Made by a program: the position numbers and the translations under genes | Shown: positions 8,632 to 16,966 of the stretch, piece after piece | Position numbering within the stretch: position 1 is the first letter of the stretch | Layout: every line of letters begins with the position of its first letter | Notes under the pieces: generated by a model | Told to the model about the DNA's origin: nothing | What the model saw: only the letters and a program-made list of their open reading frames with translations | The model's database searches: none | IMG/VR virus record: IMGVR_UViG_3300013233_000856 | Coordinates: 1 to 64,000 of that record | Direction: 5' to 3' (one strand) | Origin: a virus | Length of the DNA: 64,000 nucleotides

Positions 8632-9550
8632 ACAGCACCTCGGACGGATTGAGCAACACAGGACTAGTTACCAGGACGGGGCCGAAAGACCTGACCACCC
8701 CCATACACGAACCGACTATCTCTGTGCTATCCGGATCCATCGTCCCGCCGTCGCCGGACATGACAAGCGTCACTGCGCCCCCGCGCATCTGTACAGTAGC
8801 GACGCCCGCGCGACCCTCAGACTGCACAAGGATAGGCCGTCCAGACCTGACGTCATTGGGTTCGTCCAGCAGCAGCAGGTCTCCCCGCCTGACTCCGCGG
8901 TCAGGATCCACGTCGCTGCCCTCCACGCGCAGGGCGAACGGATCCAGCCCGCCAAGGTCCGCGTCCAGCCTGGTCATCCTAGCCCCTGGAGGCTCCCAGA
9001 ATAAGCCCCCGGATGACACGGACCCACGAACCAGGAGCTTCCTGCGCTCGCCGTGCAGGAAGCTCCTGTCCGCTATGACGTACACCTGTCCTCTATTCGA
9101 CCTCGGAGTCCTGGACAGCACTCCTGCGGACACCATCTCCTCCATCTCCTCGGCAACCTGCTTGTTGGACGAGCGCATCAGCAAAGCCACTGCTGAAGCC
9201 GTCGGTGCTACACCGTCCCTGCGGATGCAATCCCACACGATGTTCAGAATAACCGTCTGCCGGCCCGTCAGCACGGCCCCGCGCCTGAGATGCCGGTTGG
9301 GCATTGACCCCTTCAGCGCATCCAGGACCTCTCCTGCAGCAACGCCCAGGATGGACGCTATCTGAACGACCGGAATACCGTCCGAGGCCAGGCGCGAGAC
9401 CACCACGTCAAGACCTGGACCCTCCTCAATAAGGCCCGCCATGGAGAGATGATATTCTATCACCTCCCTGCGCATACAGAGGCGGGACATTATTGTGCCG
9501 ACCGGCATGCCGTCCCGGTGCATTGAGGCGATGGTGTCAGTCAGGTCCAT
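8621..9550 (-). CDS. LexA-like regulator with inactive S24 domain
   Basis: Two helix-turn-helix-like segments occupy residues 1-85. A LexA-type winged helix follows (LTGRQTVILNIVWDCIRRDG, then VAPTASAVALLMR). The C-terminal third has the peptidase S24 layout: FALRVEGSDVDPDRGVRRGD, then an SGRPILVQSEG strand, ending in VGSCMGVVRSF. LexA and cI-type repressors cleave themselves with a Ser (GDSM) and a Lys (TVKR). Here the positions read GSDV and ATVQM, so both appear lost and RecA-stimulated cleavage is unlikely. It probably binds DNA as a fixed repressor or activator. ATG 9550 was chosen; TTG 9562 after GGAGCG is an alternative. Confidence 0.75.
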   Translation of the reverse strand: MDLTDTIASMHRDGMPVGTIMSRLCMRREVIEYHLSMAGLIEEGPGLDVVVSRLASDGIPVVQIASILGVAAGEVLDALKGSMPNRHLRRGAVLTGRQTVILNIVWDCIRRDGVAPTASAVALLMRSSNKQVAEEMEEMVSAGVLSRTPRSNRGQVYVIADRSFLHGERRKLLVRGSVSSGGLFWEPPGARMTRLDADLGGLDPFALRVEGSDVDPDRGVRRGDLLLLDEPNDVRSGRPILVQSEGRAGVATVQMRGGAVTLVMSGDGGTMDPDSTEIVGSCMGVVRSFGPVLVTSPVLLNPSEVLYDH

Positions 9551-9827
9551 ACCTAGTTTCAATCCGCGCTCCCACCGGAGCCACGACGTCCGGCTCCTCC
9601 CTCAGCACGCACAGGAAGTACCGCGCCGACAGGCGACCGCCGTCCCTGGACCACTCGGTCACGCACACCATGGACGGACAGGCCGCGCCTATAAACCCGT
9701 ACGTCATCTGGTCTACGCGACGATCTCCGTCCGTCCCAGACATGGAGCAGGTAGCCAGCTCATGTCCATGCGCACCCAGCAGCGCAGAGAATGCATCAAG
9801 GGACGTCTCTATCAGGCCATACTTCAT
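9537..9827 (-). CDS. Hypothetical protein, 96 aa
   Basis: ATG 9827 follows a good GGAGG site; a longer frame to 9974 would run into the divergent glycosyltransferase and was rejected. A small alpha/beta protein with nothing recognised. It overlaps the start of the LexA-like gene by 14 nt. Confidence 0.65.
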   Translation of the reverse strand: MKYGLIETSLDAFSALLGAHGHELATCSMSGTDGDRRVDQMTYGFIGAACPSMVCVTEWSRDGGRLSARYFLCVLREEPDVVAPVGARIETRYGPD

Positions 9828-9841
9828 ATGAACATCCTCCA

Positions 9842-9853
9842 GTCCTATGTATC
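9842..9853 (-). promoter_or_regulatory. Candidate promoter, ACATA variant
   Basis: GATACATAGGAC on the minus strand, 15 nt upstream of the 96-aa gene and just before its GGAGG site. A looser relative of the CAAAN(A/C)TA element. Confidence 0.3.
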
Positions 9854-9878
9854 GTAGATATGAAAGGAGGCCAGCACC

Positions 9879-10580
9879 ATGATCACGATAATGACCGTGA
9901 ACCACGACACTCCAAAGTTCATCGAACTGTGCATCAGGGCGGTCCACCTCCGCACGAACATACCATACCGACACCTGATCATCGACAACGGCTCCCGCCC
10001 AGCAACGAAGACCCTGCTCCGGGAGTTCAAGGGAATGGGATGGATAGACCTGTTAGAGAGAAAGGCCGCCAAGGGAAGCTGGGGGCACGCCGAAGCTCTT
10101 GACCAGGTTCTGAAGAAGGAGTTCGGCCTGGTCTGCCTACTGGACTCAGACGCCTACCCAGCGGACCCAACATGGCTCCGCTTCCTCCACGACGGACTGA
10201 TCAGGAACAAGGCCTCGGCCATAGGATTCCCGCACTTCCGGGACGCCACGCTGCTGCATCCAGCCTGTATGCTCTTCAGGCACAGCGACTTCGTCGCCGC
10301 AGGCAGGCCAAGCTTCAGGATCAAGGGCTCTCTCCGAACCAAGTTCTGGGACACCGGCATGATAGTCTGCAGGGAGATGCGCCGCAAGGGCAAGCTGGTC
10401 CCCTGCGACGAGAAGGAGCTCGGAAGGATGGTCAAACACAGATGGAGAGCAACAAGGGCCGAGGTCGCAACGCACCGCAGGCAGAACGTGCTCGACGAAA
10501 CGCCGCTCATCAAGTATGCCAGGAAAAGCAGAGACTGGTTCAAGGACCCATCCGCAATGGAAGCTCTCGACCATCATTAA
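9879..10580 (+). CDS. Family 2-type glycosyltransferase (GT-A fold)
   Basis: The N-terminus MITIMTVNHDTPKFIELC and the following IIDNGS are the nucleotide-sugar-binding start of a GT-A domain. The metal-binding DXD is seen in VCLLDSDAYP near residue 90. FWDTGM near residue 165 lies in the acceptor half. Good Shine-Dalgarno site (AAAGGAGG). The substrate cannot be read from the sequence. It is divergent from the 96-aa gene and converges with a second glycosyltransferase-like gene, overlapping it by 4 nt. Confidence 0.85.
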   Translation: MITIMTVNHDTPKFIELCIRAVHLRTNIPYRHLIIDNGSRPATKTLLREFKGMGWIDLLERKAAKGSWGHAEALDQVLKKEFGLVCLLDSDAYPADPTWLRFLHDGLIRNKASAIGFPHFRDATLLHPACMLFRHSDFVAAGRPSFRIKGSLRTKFWDTGMIVCREMRRKGKLVPCDEKELGRMVKHRWRATRAEVATHRRQNVLDETPLIKYARKSRDWFKDPSAMEALDHH

Positions 10581-11236
10581 CGCGGCAACGGACAGGGAGG
10601 CACATACAGGACCTCACCAGGAACGTCGTCCCCACCCATCACGTAGTGCCTAACTTCGCACAGGTGATAATGATAGCATTTCACCTCATGGCACGGATTT
10701 ATGACGTCATATTGTTTCGACAGCAGGAACGCTATCCTGTTGTCGCACCTCATCTTCCCCATGTAGAAGTCCGCCTTGACGTCAGGAAAGCCGCCACGCA
10801 CGATCCAGGCGTCCTGGCTGTGCTGGTTGCTACACGGCACTGGGTCCATTAGACAACCGTCCCGATAATCCCACCGTGAGAGCGCAAGACAATAGTTGCG
10901 CCAGTTCCATCCCTTAAGCAGGACCATGGACCCAGCATCCAGGACGATATCGGAATTCGCCACGGCATTTACATCGCCACCATGCTCCCTGGTCAACCTG
11001 AAGTAGTCCCTGTACGTCGGGCGGCCTTCCATGACGACAGTATGTAGCCTCGACCAGTTAGCATACCCGAACTCGCTCTTCAGATGGTCCAGGCGTTTGG
11101 CGTCCTTGCCGTTCGCCAGGACCACCACCAGGTCAAGCTCTGGATTGCACAGGTTCTCCACCAGGCAATAGTCGAGCTCGGTCTGCCGCCTGGGCTTGGC
11201 ATCCACGTAGTAGTTGATGAATAGATTGGCCTTCAT
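10577..11236 (-). CDS. Glycosyltransferase-like protein, 219 aa
   Basis: A NSDIVLD segment near residue 95 replaces the DXD of GT-A enzymes, and the GKMRCDNRIAFLL segment near residue 165 is typical of small phage and bacterial glycosyltransferase-like proteins. The N-terminus MKANLFINYYVD is a first beta strand. It probably transfers a sugar together with the neighbouring enzyme at 9879. Substrate unknown. Confidence 0.65.
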   Translation of the reverse strand: MKANLFINYYVDAKPRRQTELDYCLVENLCNPELDLVVVLANGKDAKRLDHLKSEFGYANWSRLHTVVMEGRPTYRDYFRLTREHGGDVNAVANSDIVLDAGSMVLLKGWNWRNYCLALSRWDYRDGCLMDPVPCSNQHSQDAWIVRGGFPDVKADFYMGKMRCDNRIAFLLSKQYDVINPCHEVKCYHYHLCEVRHYVMGGDDVPGEVLYVPPCPLPR

Positions 11237-11248
11237 GCGATACCCTGC

Positions 11249-11506
11249 TCACTCCGCATCAGGAGGGATGATCCCGGCGGCCTCTATGTCCTCTAGACTA
11301 TATACCTTCCTTCCACCGGCCATGCCGACCGGCTTACAACGCTTCTCGATCTCCCTGACGTACTCCCTCCAGTCCTTCGGCTTAACGTCCTCTGGGCCAT
11401 CCCACCAGTGCACGCAATGGACGCCATCCTTCCTTTCCGGGCAGGGCGTCTCCTCCAGACCGGTATAGCCACAACCACAGCATCTGCCCATGACGGGATC
11501 GCCCAT
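11249..11506 (-). CDS. Small zinc-finger protein, 85 aa
   Basis: Start ATG 11506 follows GGAG at a good distance. Residues 6-35 contain CCGCGYTG, a further PCPERK and HCVHWW, a probable zinc site. The C-terminal half is helical with a KVYSLEDIEAAGI segment. It lies directly downstream of the homing cassette. Function unknown. Confidence 0.65.
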   Translation of the reverse strand: MGDPVMGRCCGCGYTGLEETPCPERKDGVHCVHWWDGPEDVKPKDWREYVREIEKRCKPVGMAGGRKVYSLEDIEAAGIIPPDAE

Positions 11507-11523
11507 GGTTAGATCTCCAGTGT

Positions 11524-12384
11524 TCAGCGGCCAATCCTCAACCACAGCAAGAACCTGTACTTCGGAGGCTCCCTCACGCGCCTCAGACAGTTCAGTTCAG
11601 AATATTCGCGCTCCGACATGGAACACCGCCTGGCCCTGTCGTAGACCGTCTTCTTGTGCACGGACGAACCATCCACGGCGACATAATGATAGCTGGGAGA
11701 GGTCATCCCGTCGGCCAACCAGTTGGCGGCAAGATAGATCGTCCCGGAGTGTCCCTGCGCAGGATCTGCGAACGACGTCAACAGCCTGACCTCAGGATTC
11801 TCCCGACCATACCTGGAGACAGCCCTGGACAACAACCACGACGCGAAGTTCTTCCGCTGATAGTCCGGGTGAAGGCAGAACCTCACTAGCTCCCGGACCT
11901 CGGACTGCTCAAGGCCATGCCTGGACGCCATCTCCGCGCGCACCACCGGACCGACCGTCACCGCCCCGACCAGCGTTCCACCAAGGCGCGCACCGACCGT
12001 CCAGCCACGCCTGCCGGACCTACCCAGATAGTGGAAGGCCCCATAGAAGTCAAGGTACTCACTGGCCGGAACCGTCTCAAGACGGACCTCGTCGAACGAG
12101 AACTCCATCGGCGACATGGCGAGCCCGATCCTCCGCTCCAACTCACCCAGGTCGTCGCCGACCACCATGAACCTGTCCCGGTAGCGGGCGAATCCCGCCA
12201 TTATCTTCTCCCGCTCCTTCGGCTTCCTGGCAAGCCACTCGGACTTGGTCTCCACCACGAGGAACTCACCGTTCGACAACCAGATCCGGAAGTCAGGGAC
12301 GAAGTGTCTCTCCCTTCCCCCCGAACTCATACGGCACGAGGTCAAAGTCCCTCTCCAGACGGACGACACGCCCGTCGGAGTCAC
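11524..12384 (-). CDS. C-terminal part of frameshifted nuclease with Mom-like GNAT domain
   Basis: Continues the protein of 12293-13498 in another frame. Near its start it completes a PD-(D/E)XK nuclease: FVPDFRIWL, then VVETKSEW. From about residue 90 it carries the Mom-like domain: FHYLGRSG, RELVRFCLHPDYQRKNFASW, then SFADPAQGHSGTIYLAANW. It ends with the HKKTVYDRARR tail shared with three other genes here. Mom of phage Mu is a GNAT-fold enzyme that modifies adenine in DNA; that this domain does the same is inference. The annotated ATG is probably not a real start; the first 30 residues are out-of-frame sequence. Confidence 0.75.
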   Translation of the reverse strand: MTPTGVSSVWRGTLTSCRMSSGGRERHFVPDFRIWLSNGEFLVVETKSEWLARKPKEREKIMAGFARYRDRFMVVGDDLGELERRIGLAMSPMEFSFDEVRLETVPASEYLDFYGAFHYLGRSGRRGWTVGARLGGTLVGAVTVGPVVRAEMASRHGLEQSEVRELVRFCLHPDYQRKNFASWLLSRAVSRYGRENPEVRLLTSFADPAQGHSGTIYLAANWLADGMTSPSYHYVAVDGSSVHKKTVYDRARRCSMSEREYSELNCLRRVREPPKYRFLLWLRIGR

Positions 12385-13498
12385 ACGCCTCTATCAGCCG
12401 GAGCTCGTACGACGAGTCATGGTTAAGCTCGCCGAACCTCGTGGACACCGTACCGCGCCTTGACCGGACCAGTCCGCGCCTTCGCAGGTCCGAGATCAGC
12501 AGCGACTGTCTACGCCTCCTGTCCAGGTCTGACCACAGCTCCGACTGCTTCCTCCGGACGACCTCGACGTACTCCGGATGGTCCTCCCAGAACTTCCTTC
12601 CAAAGACGGCACCGACCTCGGCGCAGTACCTCCTCGTCTCCTCGACGTGCCTGCGTCCATGAAACGGATTGCCACCGCCAGAGAACATCTCGGACACAGC
12701 ATCCGGCCTCACGCCCTCCCCGACCAGGATCCGCTTGACTGCCTCGACGGTACAGCCGAACCTTGCCGCAACCCTGCTCATGGAGCCGACCGCACGATAC
12801 GCACCGAGCACGGCCCCACGGTCGAGCCGCTGGTTCCTCCTCGAGATCGAAACCTTCTCTATCCCGTACTTTCTCAATCTATAGTCGACGAAGCCCACTC
12901 CCCTGCCGATGAACGAGGCTATCGCCGGCATGCCGTATCTGCAATATGCGTTCCTGAACCACTCCTCCGTGTCCTCATATGGCGGCAGGTCGGTCGGTAC
13001 GGACTCACTGCGACGCTTGCGCACCATCCGGGGCTTCCGGACCGGCACTCCGCCCTCCACGAGGACCTTTCTCACGACATAGGTGGACACGCCATGCCTG
13101 CTGGCCACCACGTGCATGCTGTCGCCGGACCCATACTCCCTGCAGATGACCGCGCGGTCAATGCCGTCCACGGCCACCTTCACTTCATGCTTCTTGAGCA
13201 CGCGACCGACCGCAGCGACTGACCTGTCGGTATCCTCGGCTATCCTGGAGACCGTCAACCCACGCCCCCGGAGCGAGACCACCCTCCTCACGAACTCCGG
13301 ATCGAACCTAGACCTCTGAGCACCTGACCTAGATCGAGACAGGCCAAGATGTCTGAACAGCTTCCCGACCGTGCGCCGCGGAACGCCAAGCAGGACACCT
13401 ATCTCCGCCTGAGTCTTGCCCTCGCCGAACCACGCCCTCACGCGCTCCTTGTCGGACTTGGAGAACGTCTCGTGAACAGGAACCGGAACAGAACCCAT
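12293..13498 (-). CDS. N-terminal part of frameshifted HTH-nuclease-Mom-like fusion
   Basis: Residues 10-300 contain at least four helix-turn-helix units, such as TQAEIGVLLGVPRRTVGKLF and LTVSRIAEDTDRSVAAVGRV. A basic linker follows, then the first half of a PD-(D/E)XK nuclease (SSYELRLIEACDSDGR...DFDLVPYEFGG). Reading stops nine codons after a run of six G (six C at 12317-12322 on the plus strand). Removing one G would join it to 11524-12384 as one protein of about 640 residues. The ATG follows a GGGAGAAGG site overlapping the stop of the upstream methyltransferase fusion, so the two are coupled. The frameshift may be a mutation, a sequencing error or programmed. Confidence 0.8.
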   Translation of the reverse strand: MGSVPVPVHETFSKSDKERVRAWFGEGKTQAEIGVLLGVPRRTVGKLFRHLGLSRSRSGAQRSRFDPEFVRRVVSLRGRGLTVSRIAEDTDRSVAAVGRVLKKHEVKVAVDGIDRAVICREYGSGDSMHVVASRHGVSTYVVRKVLVEGGVPVRKPRMVRKRRSESVPTDLPPYEDTEEWFRNAYCRYGMPAIASFIGRGVGFVDYRLRKYGIEKVSISRRNQRLDRGAVLGAYRAVGSMSRVAARFGCTVEAVKRILVGEGVRPDAVSEMFSGGGNPFHGRRHVEETRRYCAEVGAVFGRKFWEDHPEYVEVVRRKQSELWSDLDRRRRQSLLISDLRRRGLVRSRRGTVSTRFGELNHDSSYELRLIEACDSDGRVVRLERDFDLVPYEFGGKGETLRP

Positions 13499-13501
13499 GA
13501 A

Positions 13502-15202
13502 TTACCTTCTCCCGAGCACCTCTACGAAGAACTCAACCGGAGACCTCACCCTGTTCCTGGAGCGTAGCGGCACCACCCTGGCACGGAACCGGGAACACAC
13601 GAAGTCCCTAAGCCTTCCATCAAGGTGCAGCACCGTCCTTCCGACCTCCAGGGCACGCCCTATCAGGCCCACGACGAACGACCCAGCCCACTCCTCAAAG
13701 CCACCATAATCCACGCCGTCCAGATAGTCCTCCTTGTTCCAGAACGGCGGAGAAGTGAACACGAATCCATCACCCGGCCACCCCGCATCCTCCCACCTAG
13801 AGTTCAACAGGACGGCGGAACTGCCTAGATAGTCACGGAGCCCAACGAGCCCAGGAAAGCAGATCCCCGGATCAGTGCCCCAGTAGTCCAGCCCCAGCAC
13901 GTGTGACGCAAGTAATCTGTTGCCCCAGCCGGCACAGGGATCGACCCACCGGCCCGACAGGTCTAGCGTCCTGACCGCAGCCATCACGGCAGGACACCCG
14001 AGCAGGGAAGCTCTGGACATCCCGACGAACATCATTTCCCTCAATAGCCTCCTCGGACCTATCCTCGAACCAGGGTTTAGAAATAGGCGCTCAACGCCCT
14101 TGCGCACCAGGTCAGAGCGCAGGCCAGCAACTGGCGGTTGCCCGTTCAAGGAGACCCTCCAGACGTCCGGCTGAAAGCTACAGACAACCTCGTTGCCTGC
14201 GGAGTGCAGGTTCCTTATGGACTGGCCGTCCATGAACTGCCCAAGATCAGTCCCACGCAGTCTCTCAAGGTCACCCTCCCTGTCGAACCATCCCGGAGCG
14301 GACCAGCCCTCCTCAAGTACGAGACCGGTAACGCGGTCAACGACCTCATGGACGTCGGTCCTATGCCGCACGTCGCCCTGCGGAATGCACAACTCAAAGT
14401 CATGCATCGACCTCCACCGCAGGACCTCCCTGCCCCAGAACTCGTCATATCTGGCATGCTTCCTGTCCAGGAAGACGGTTGCTCCATCATAGAGCCAATC
14501 GAGCAGGACAGCCAGTCTACTTCCACCATTCCACTTCAGCTCGTGCACGGACCCACGGCGGCGGACCGCTCCGGACAGGCCGATTGCCGAATGGACCCGC
14601 TCGTCCATGGACCGCAGCGGGCCGGCATGGCGGCAGACGATGTTGACGTACCATGAGGACGTCTTGCCGGACCACCTGGACAGGCACCCGTCACCGTCAA
14701 AATAACCACGCAGGAAATGACGGAACGAGCAGTCCGGGACATGTCCTATGATGGAAGGATCGCCATTCTCCTTGTACCGCTGCCAGCCAAGGCCGAGCAA
14801 TCTCCTGGACATGCCGGTTGAGTTGAAGACGAGCCCCTTCCTTGGGTGTTCACGGTCATCCGCGACAAGCCTGCCCCGATGTCCTATGGCGGCCTGCAGT
14901 TTCTTGAGGTGACCGCCGTCGGATTCCTTCAGGAAGACGCGCACAGCACGCCTGGTTCCTGCCGACTTGGCCAGGCATCCGTCGGCAAGCAGGAATCCGA
15001 GCCAATAGGATGGCTTTTCTGCCTCAAGGTCGCCAAAGAAGTCTTCTCGGAGCCTGAACTTCCTTGTTCCGGTAGACCTTCCCTTGAGGCCGAGCCTGCG
15101 CCAGTAACGACGCACCGTGGTTATTCCACAGCCGAGCTCTACCGCCATTCTTCTCTGCGTGAAGCCGTCTGCATGGAGCTTTATGATGACATTTTCGTCC
15201 AT
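13502..15202 (-). CDS. HTH - LAGLIDADG endonuclease - DNA methyltransferase fusion
   Basis: Residues 5-40 form a helix-turn-helix. Residues 65-240 hold two LAGLIDADG motifs (SYWLGFLLADGCL at about 65-77 and LRGYFDGDGCLS at about 164-175), the core of a single-chain homing endonuclease. Residues 335-566 match an amino-methyltransferase: a leader with CSFQPDVWRVSLNG, SAM-binding motif I VDPCAGWGNRLL (420-431), YWGTDPG, and catalytic motif IV TSPPFW (483-488), as in N6-adenine or N4-cytosine enzymes. Both halves appear complete. The candidate promoter and a 12-bp direct repeat lie upstream. It could cut a target site and mark DNA with one polypeptide; this is inference. Confidence 0.85.
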   Translation of the reverse strand: MDENVIIKLHADGFTQRRMAVELGCGITTVRRYWRRLGLKGRSTGTRKFRLREDFFGDLEAEKPSYWLGFLLADGCLAKSAGTRRAVRVFLKESDGGHLKKLQAAIGHRGRLVADDREHPRKGLVFNSTGMSRRLLGLGWQRYKENGDPSIIGHVPDCSFRHFLRGYFDGDGCLSRWSGKTSSWYVNIVCRHAGPLRSMDERVHSAIGLSGAVRRRGSVHELKWNGGSRLAVLLDWLYDGATVFLDRKHARYDEFWGREVLRWRSMHDFELCIPQGDVRHRTDVHEVVDRVTGLVLEEGWSAPGWFDREGDLERLRGTDLGQFMDGQSIRNLHSAGNEVVCSFQPDVWRVSLNGQPPVAGLRSDLVRKGVERLFLNPGSRIGPRRLLREMMFVGMSRASLLGCPAVMAAVRTLDLSGRWVDPCAGWGNRLLASHVLGLDYWGTDPGICFPGLVGLRDYLGSSAVLLNSRWEDAGWPGDGFVFTSPPFWNKEDYLDGVDYGGFEEWAGSFVVGLIGRALEVGRTVLHLDGRLRDFVCSRFRARVVPLRSRNRVRSPVEFFVEVLGRR

Positions 15203-15205
15203 TGA

Positions 15206-15230
15206 TAGAAGTATCCAGTAGAAGTATCCA
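15206..15230 (-). repeat. Tandem 12-bp direct repeat upstream of the nuclease-methyltransferase gene
   Basis: TAGAAGTATCCA occurs at 15206-15217 and 15219-15230, between the candidate promoter and the start codon. It lies where an operator or autoregulatory site would lie. Confidence 0.5.
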
Positions 15231-15231
15231 A

Positions 15232-15244
15232 CAGTATGTTTGTA
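15232..15244 (-). promoter_or_regulatory. Candidate late promoter
   Basis: TACAAACATACTG on the minus strand, 30 nt upstream of the nuclease-methyltransferase start. Nearly identical to the element before the gene at 44717-45721. Confidence 0.5.
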
Positions 15245-15313
15245 TCGGACAAGCTGTTCAAATAAACTATCTCAACACCAACTGGCGACTTAGATGAGAT
15301 GTCTTCCTATAAA

Positions 15314-15349
15314 AAGAGGCCCCGGAGGATGTGCTCTCCGGGGCCTCTT
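15314..15349 (-). terminator. Rho-independent terminator of the capsid operon
   Basis: A perfect 14-bp stem (core GAGGCCCCGGAG and its complement) with an 8-nt loop, followed on the minus strand by a T run. It lies 33 nt beyond the major capsid stop codon and ends the capsid transcript before the homing cassette. Confidence 0.88.
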
Positions 15350-15381
15350 ATGCCCGTGCCTATTATGACAAGGTGCGGAAA

Positions 15382-16932
15382 CTACAGGTTGGAGACTGTC
15401 ACAACACCGTAGTAAAGTCCGCCGTCCTCGATGAGTTTCTTGCCGTATCGGGTCATGATGCCCTTGGAAGGCGTGAAACTGTTCGGATCGAGGACCGTGG
15501 GGGTGCTCAGGAGCGGTATGTACGGCGCGTAGAAGTACCCGCTGTCGAGCACCGAGTTGCCCTTGAAGCCGAGCAGGATCTTGCAGTTGGGGAAGAGCGG
15601 ATCCTTGTAGAGCCGCAGCTTGCCCTGGATCGTTCCGGCGGAGGTGATGCCGATGTCGATCCCGTCCTGGGCGAGGGCGTCGGAACCACGGAAGTCATTC
15701 AACTGCTCGAACTTGGAGGCGATGTCGGCAGAGGTCACCATCCAGTTGGCCGGCCCGCGGAGGGTCGTCCTGTGGATGATGTTGGAGACTTCCAGCACCT
15801 TGTAGAGCAGGGCGATGTTCCGATCGGTGAAGTTGACCGAAGCTCCTGCCGCCGTTCCGAAGTTGTGGGTGGTCCTGATCGAACTGGCGATGATCAGGTC
15901 GTTGATGATTTCGCGGTCGATCTCGGCGACCATCTCGTCGGCCATGAGGTCGGTGAGGGTCCCTTCCGCGTCGATGTTGTGGACGCTCTTGAGGTCCTGG
16001 GCCGCTTCGAGGGACCAGGAGGTCTTGAGCTTCCGGGTGATCGCGCTGACCGTGTCACTGTCGATCGAGAGCGTGATCTCGGGCTGGAAGGGGTTGTTCT
16101 CCAGGTCGAACTCGTAGTCAGCCCTGGCGATCGCTCCTGCCGGGAACGAGCCGGACGAGAGGGTGATCTTGAGGCTGGCATCGGTGTGGTCGAACTTGGT
16201 CGCTCCTGGAGTGGTCGTGTCGACTGTGACCGTGGGACAGGCCGTCGAGTCGCTGACCAGGACCTGGTCCGGGTCGCCGTTCGAGTCGAAGCTGATCTGC
16301 AGGCAGGGCTCTGGCGACTCGCAATTGTCGGCATCGGAGAGGAAGACGTTGACGGTGAGGGTACCGCCGAGCACGGGCTTGTGGAGCAGGCCAGAGCTGG
16401 TGATGAGGGTACCGGCGGTGTCGATGGTGAGATCTTCGTCCTTGACGGTCTGGGAGCTGTAATAGGGGTCGAGCGCCCATCCGTTCTGCCGTGCGAACTG
16501 CTGGGCGGTGTTCTGCCTCATGATCTGGGTTCCGGCGACCGTCTGGCCCTTGCTGATGGCGTAGCGGTATCGGATGTAGAAGATGAGGCTGGCTGGGCTG
16601 CTCATGGGTTGGACGCCGACGAGGTTGTCCGCGATCAGCCGGGGGTAGGACTTCCGGATGAGGGGAAGGGCGAACCTGGTGAAGTCGGCGATGTTGCCGG
16701 TGGTGGTCGCTTCCTCGAAGAGGGGGGACCCTTTCCGGTCGCTGTGGGCGTGCTGGTTCTCGAGCATGGCGGCCATGAGGTCGAACTTGCCTGCCTTGAC
16801 CTCGGCGCATTTCTTGAGCACGGGTGCCCATTTCTTGACGAGCTTGTTGCGGCGTGCTTCCATCATGAGGTGGGCGTCGCGCCGTTTGTTGTCCTCGGTA
16901 ATGGTGCCGGCCCTGGGGGTTCCGCTTCGCAT
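15382..16932 (-). CDS. Major capsid protein, T4 gp23-like
   Basis: The stretch FALPLIRKSYPRLIADNLVG followed by VQPMSSPASLIFYIRYRY (about residues 85-125) is the hallmark of T4 gp23-type capsid proteins. The C-terminal part (SWSLEAAQDLKSVHNIDAE, later GYFYAPYIPLL and MTRYGKKL) also fits. At 516 aa it is close to gp23. It forms the capsid shell after removal of an N-terminal propeptide by the prohead protease. Start supported by CAGGAG. Downstream of protease and scaffold, followed by a strong terminator. Confidence 0.96.
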   Translation of the reverse strand: MRSGTPRAGTITEDNKRRDAHLMMEARRNKLVKKWAPVLKKCAEVKAGKFDLMAAMLENQHAHSDRKGSPLFEEATTTGNIADFTRFALPLIRKSYPRLIADNLVGVQPMSSPASLIFYIRYRYAISKGQTVAGTQIMRQNTAQQFARQNGWALDPYYSSQTVKDEDLTIDTAGTLITSSGLLHKPVLGGTLTVNVFLSDADNCESPEPCLQISFDSNGDPDQVLVSDSTACPTVTVDTTTPGATKFDHTDASLKITLSSGSFPAGAIARADYEFDLENNPFQPEITLSIDSDTVSAITRKLKTSWSLEAAQDLKSVHNIDAEGTLTDLMADEMVAEIDREIINDLIIASSIRTTHNFGTAAGASVNFTDRNIALLYKVLEVSNIIHRTTLRGPANWMVTSADIASKFEQLNDFRGSDALAQDGIDIGITSAGTIQGKLRLYKDPLFPNCKILLGFKGNSVLDSGYFYAPYIPLLSTPTVLDPNSFTPSKGIMTRYGKKLIEDGGLYYGVVTVSNL

Positions 16933-16966
16933 CTTCGTTCTCCTGTCAGTGGTTGAGATCCTTGGC

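Noticed and set aside
15314-15349. Inverted repeat as a transposon end
   Set aside because: Position after the capsid stop and the T run on that strand fit a terminator; there is no partner repeat or transposase.
15331-16956. 541-aa plus-strand frame opposite the capsid gene
   Set aside because: Wholly antisense to the gp23-like gene; open only because of GC-rich codon bias, with no domain pattern.
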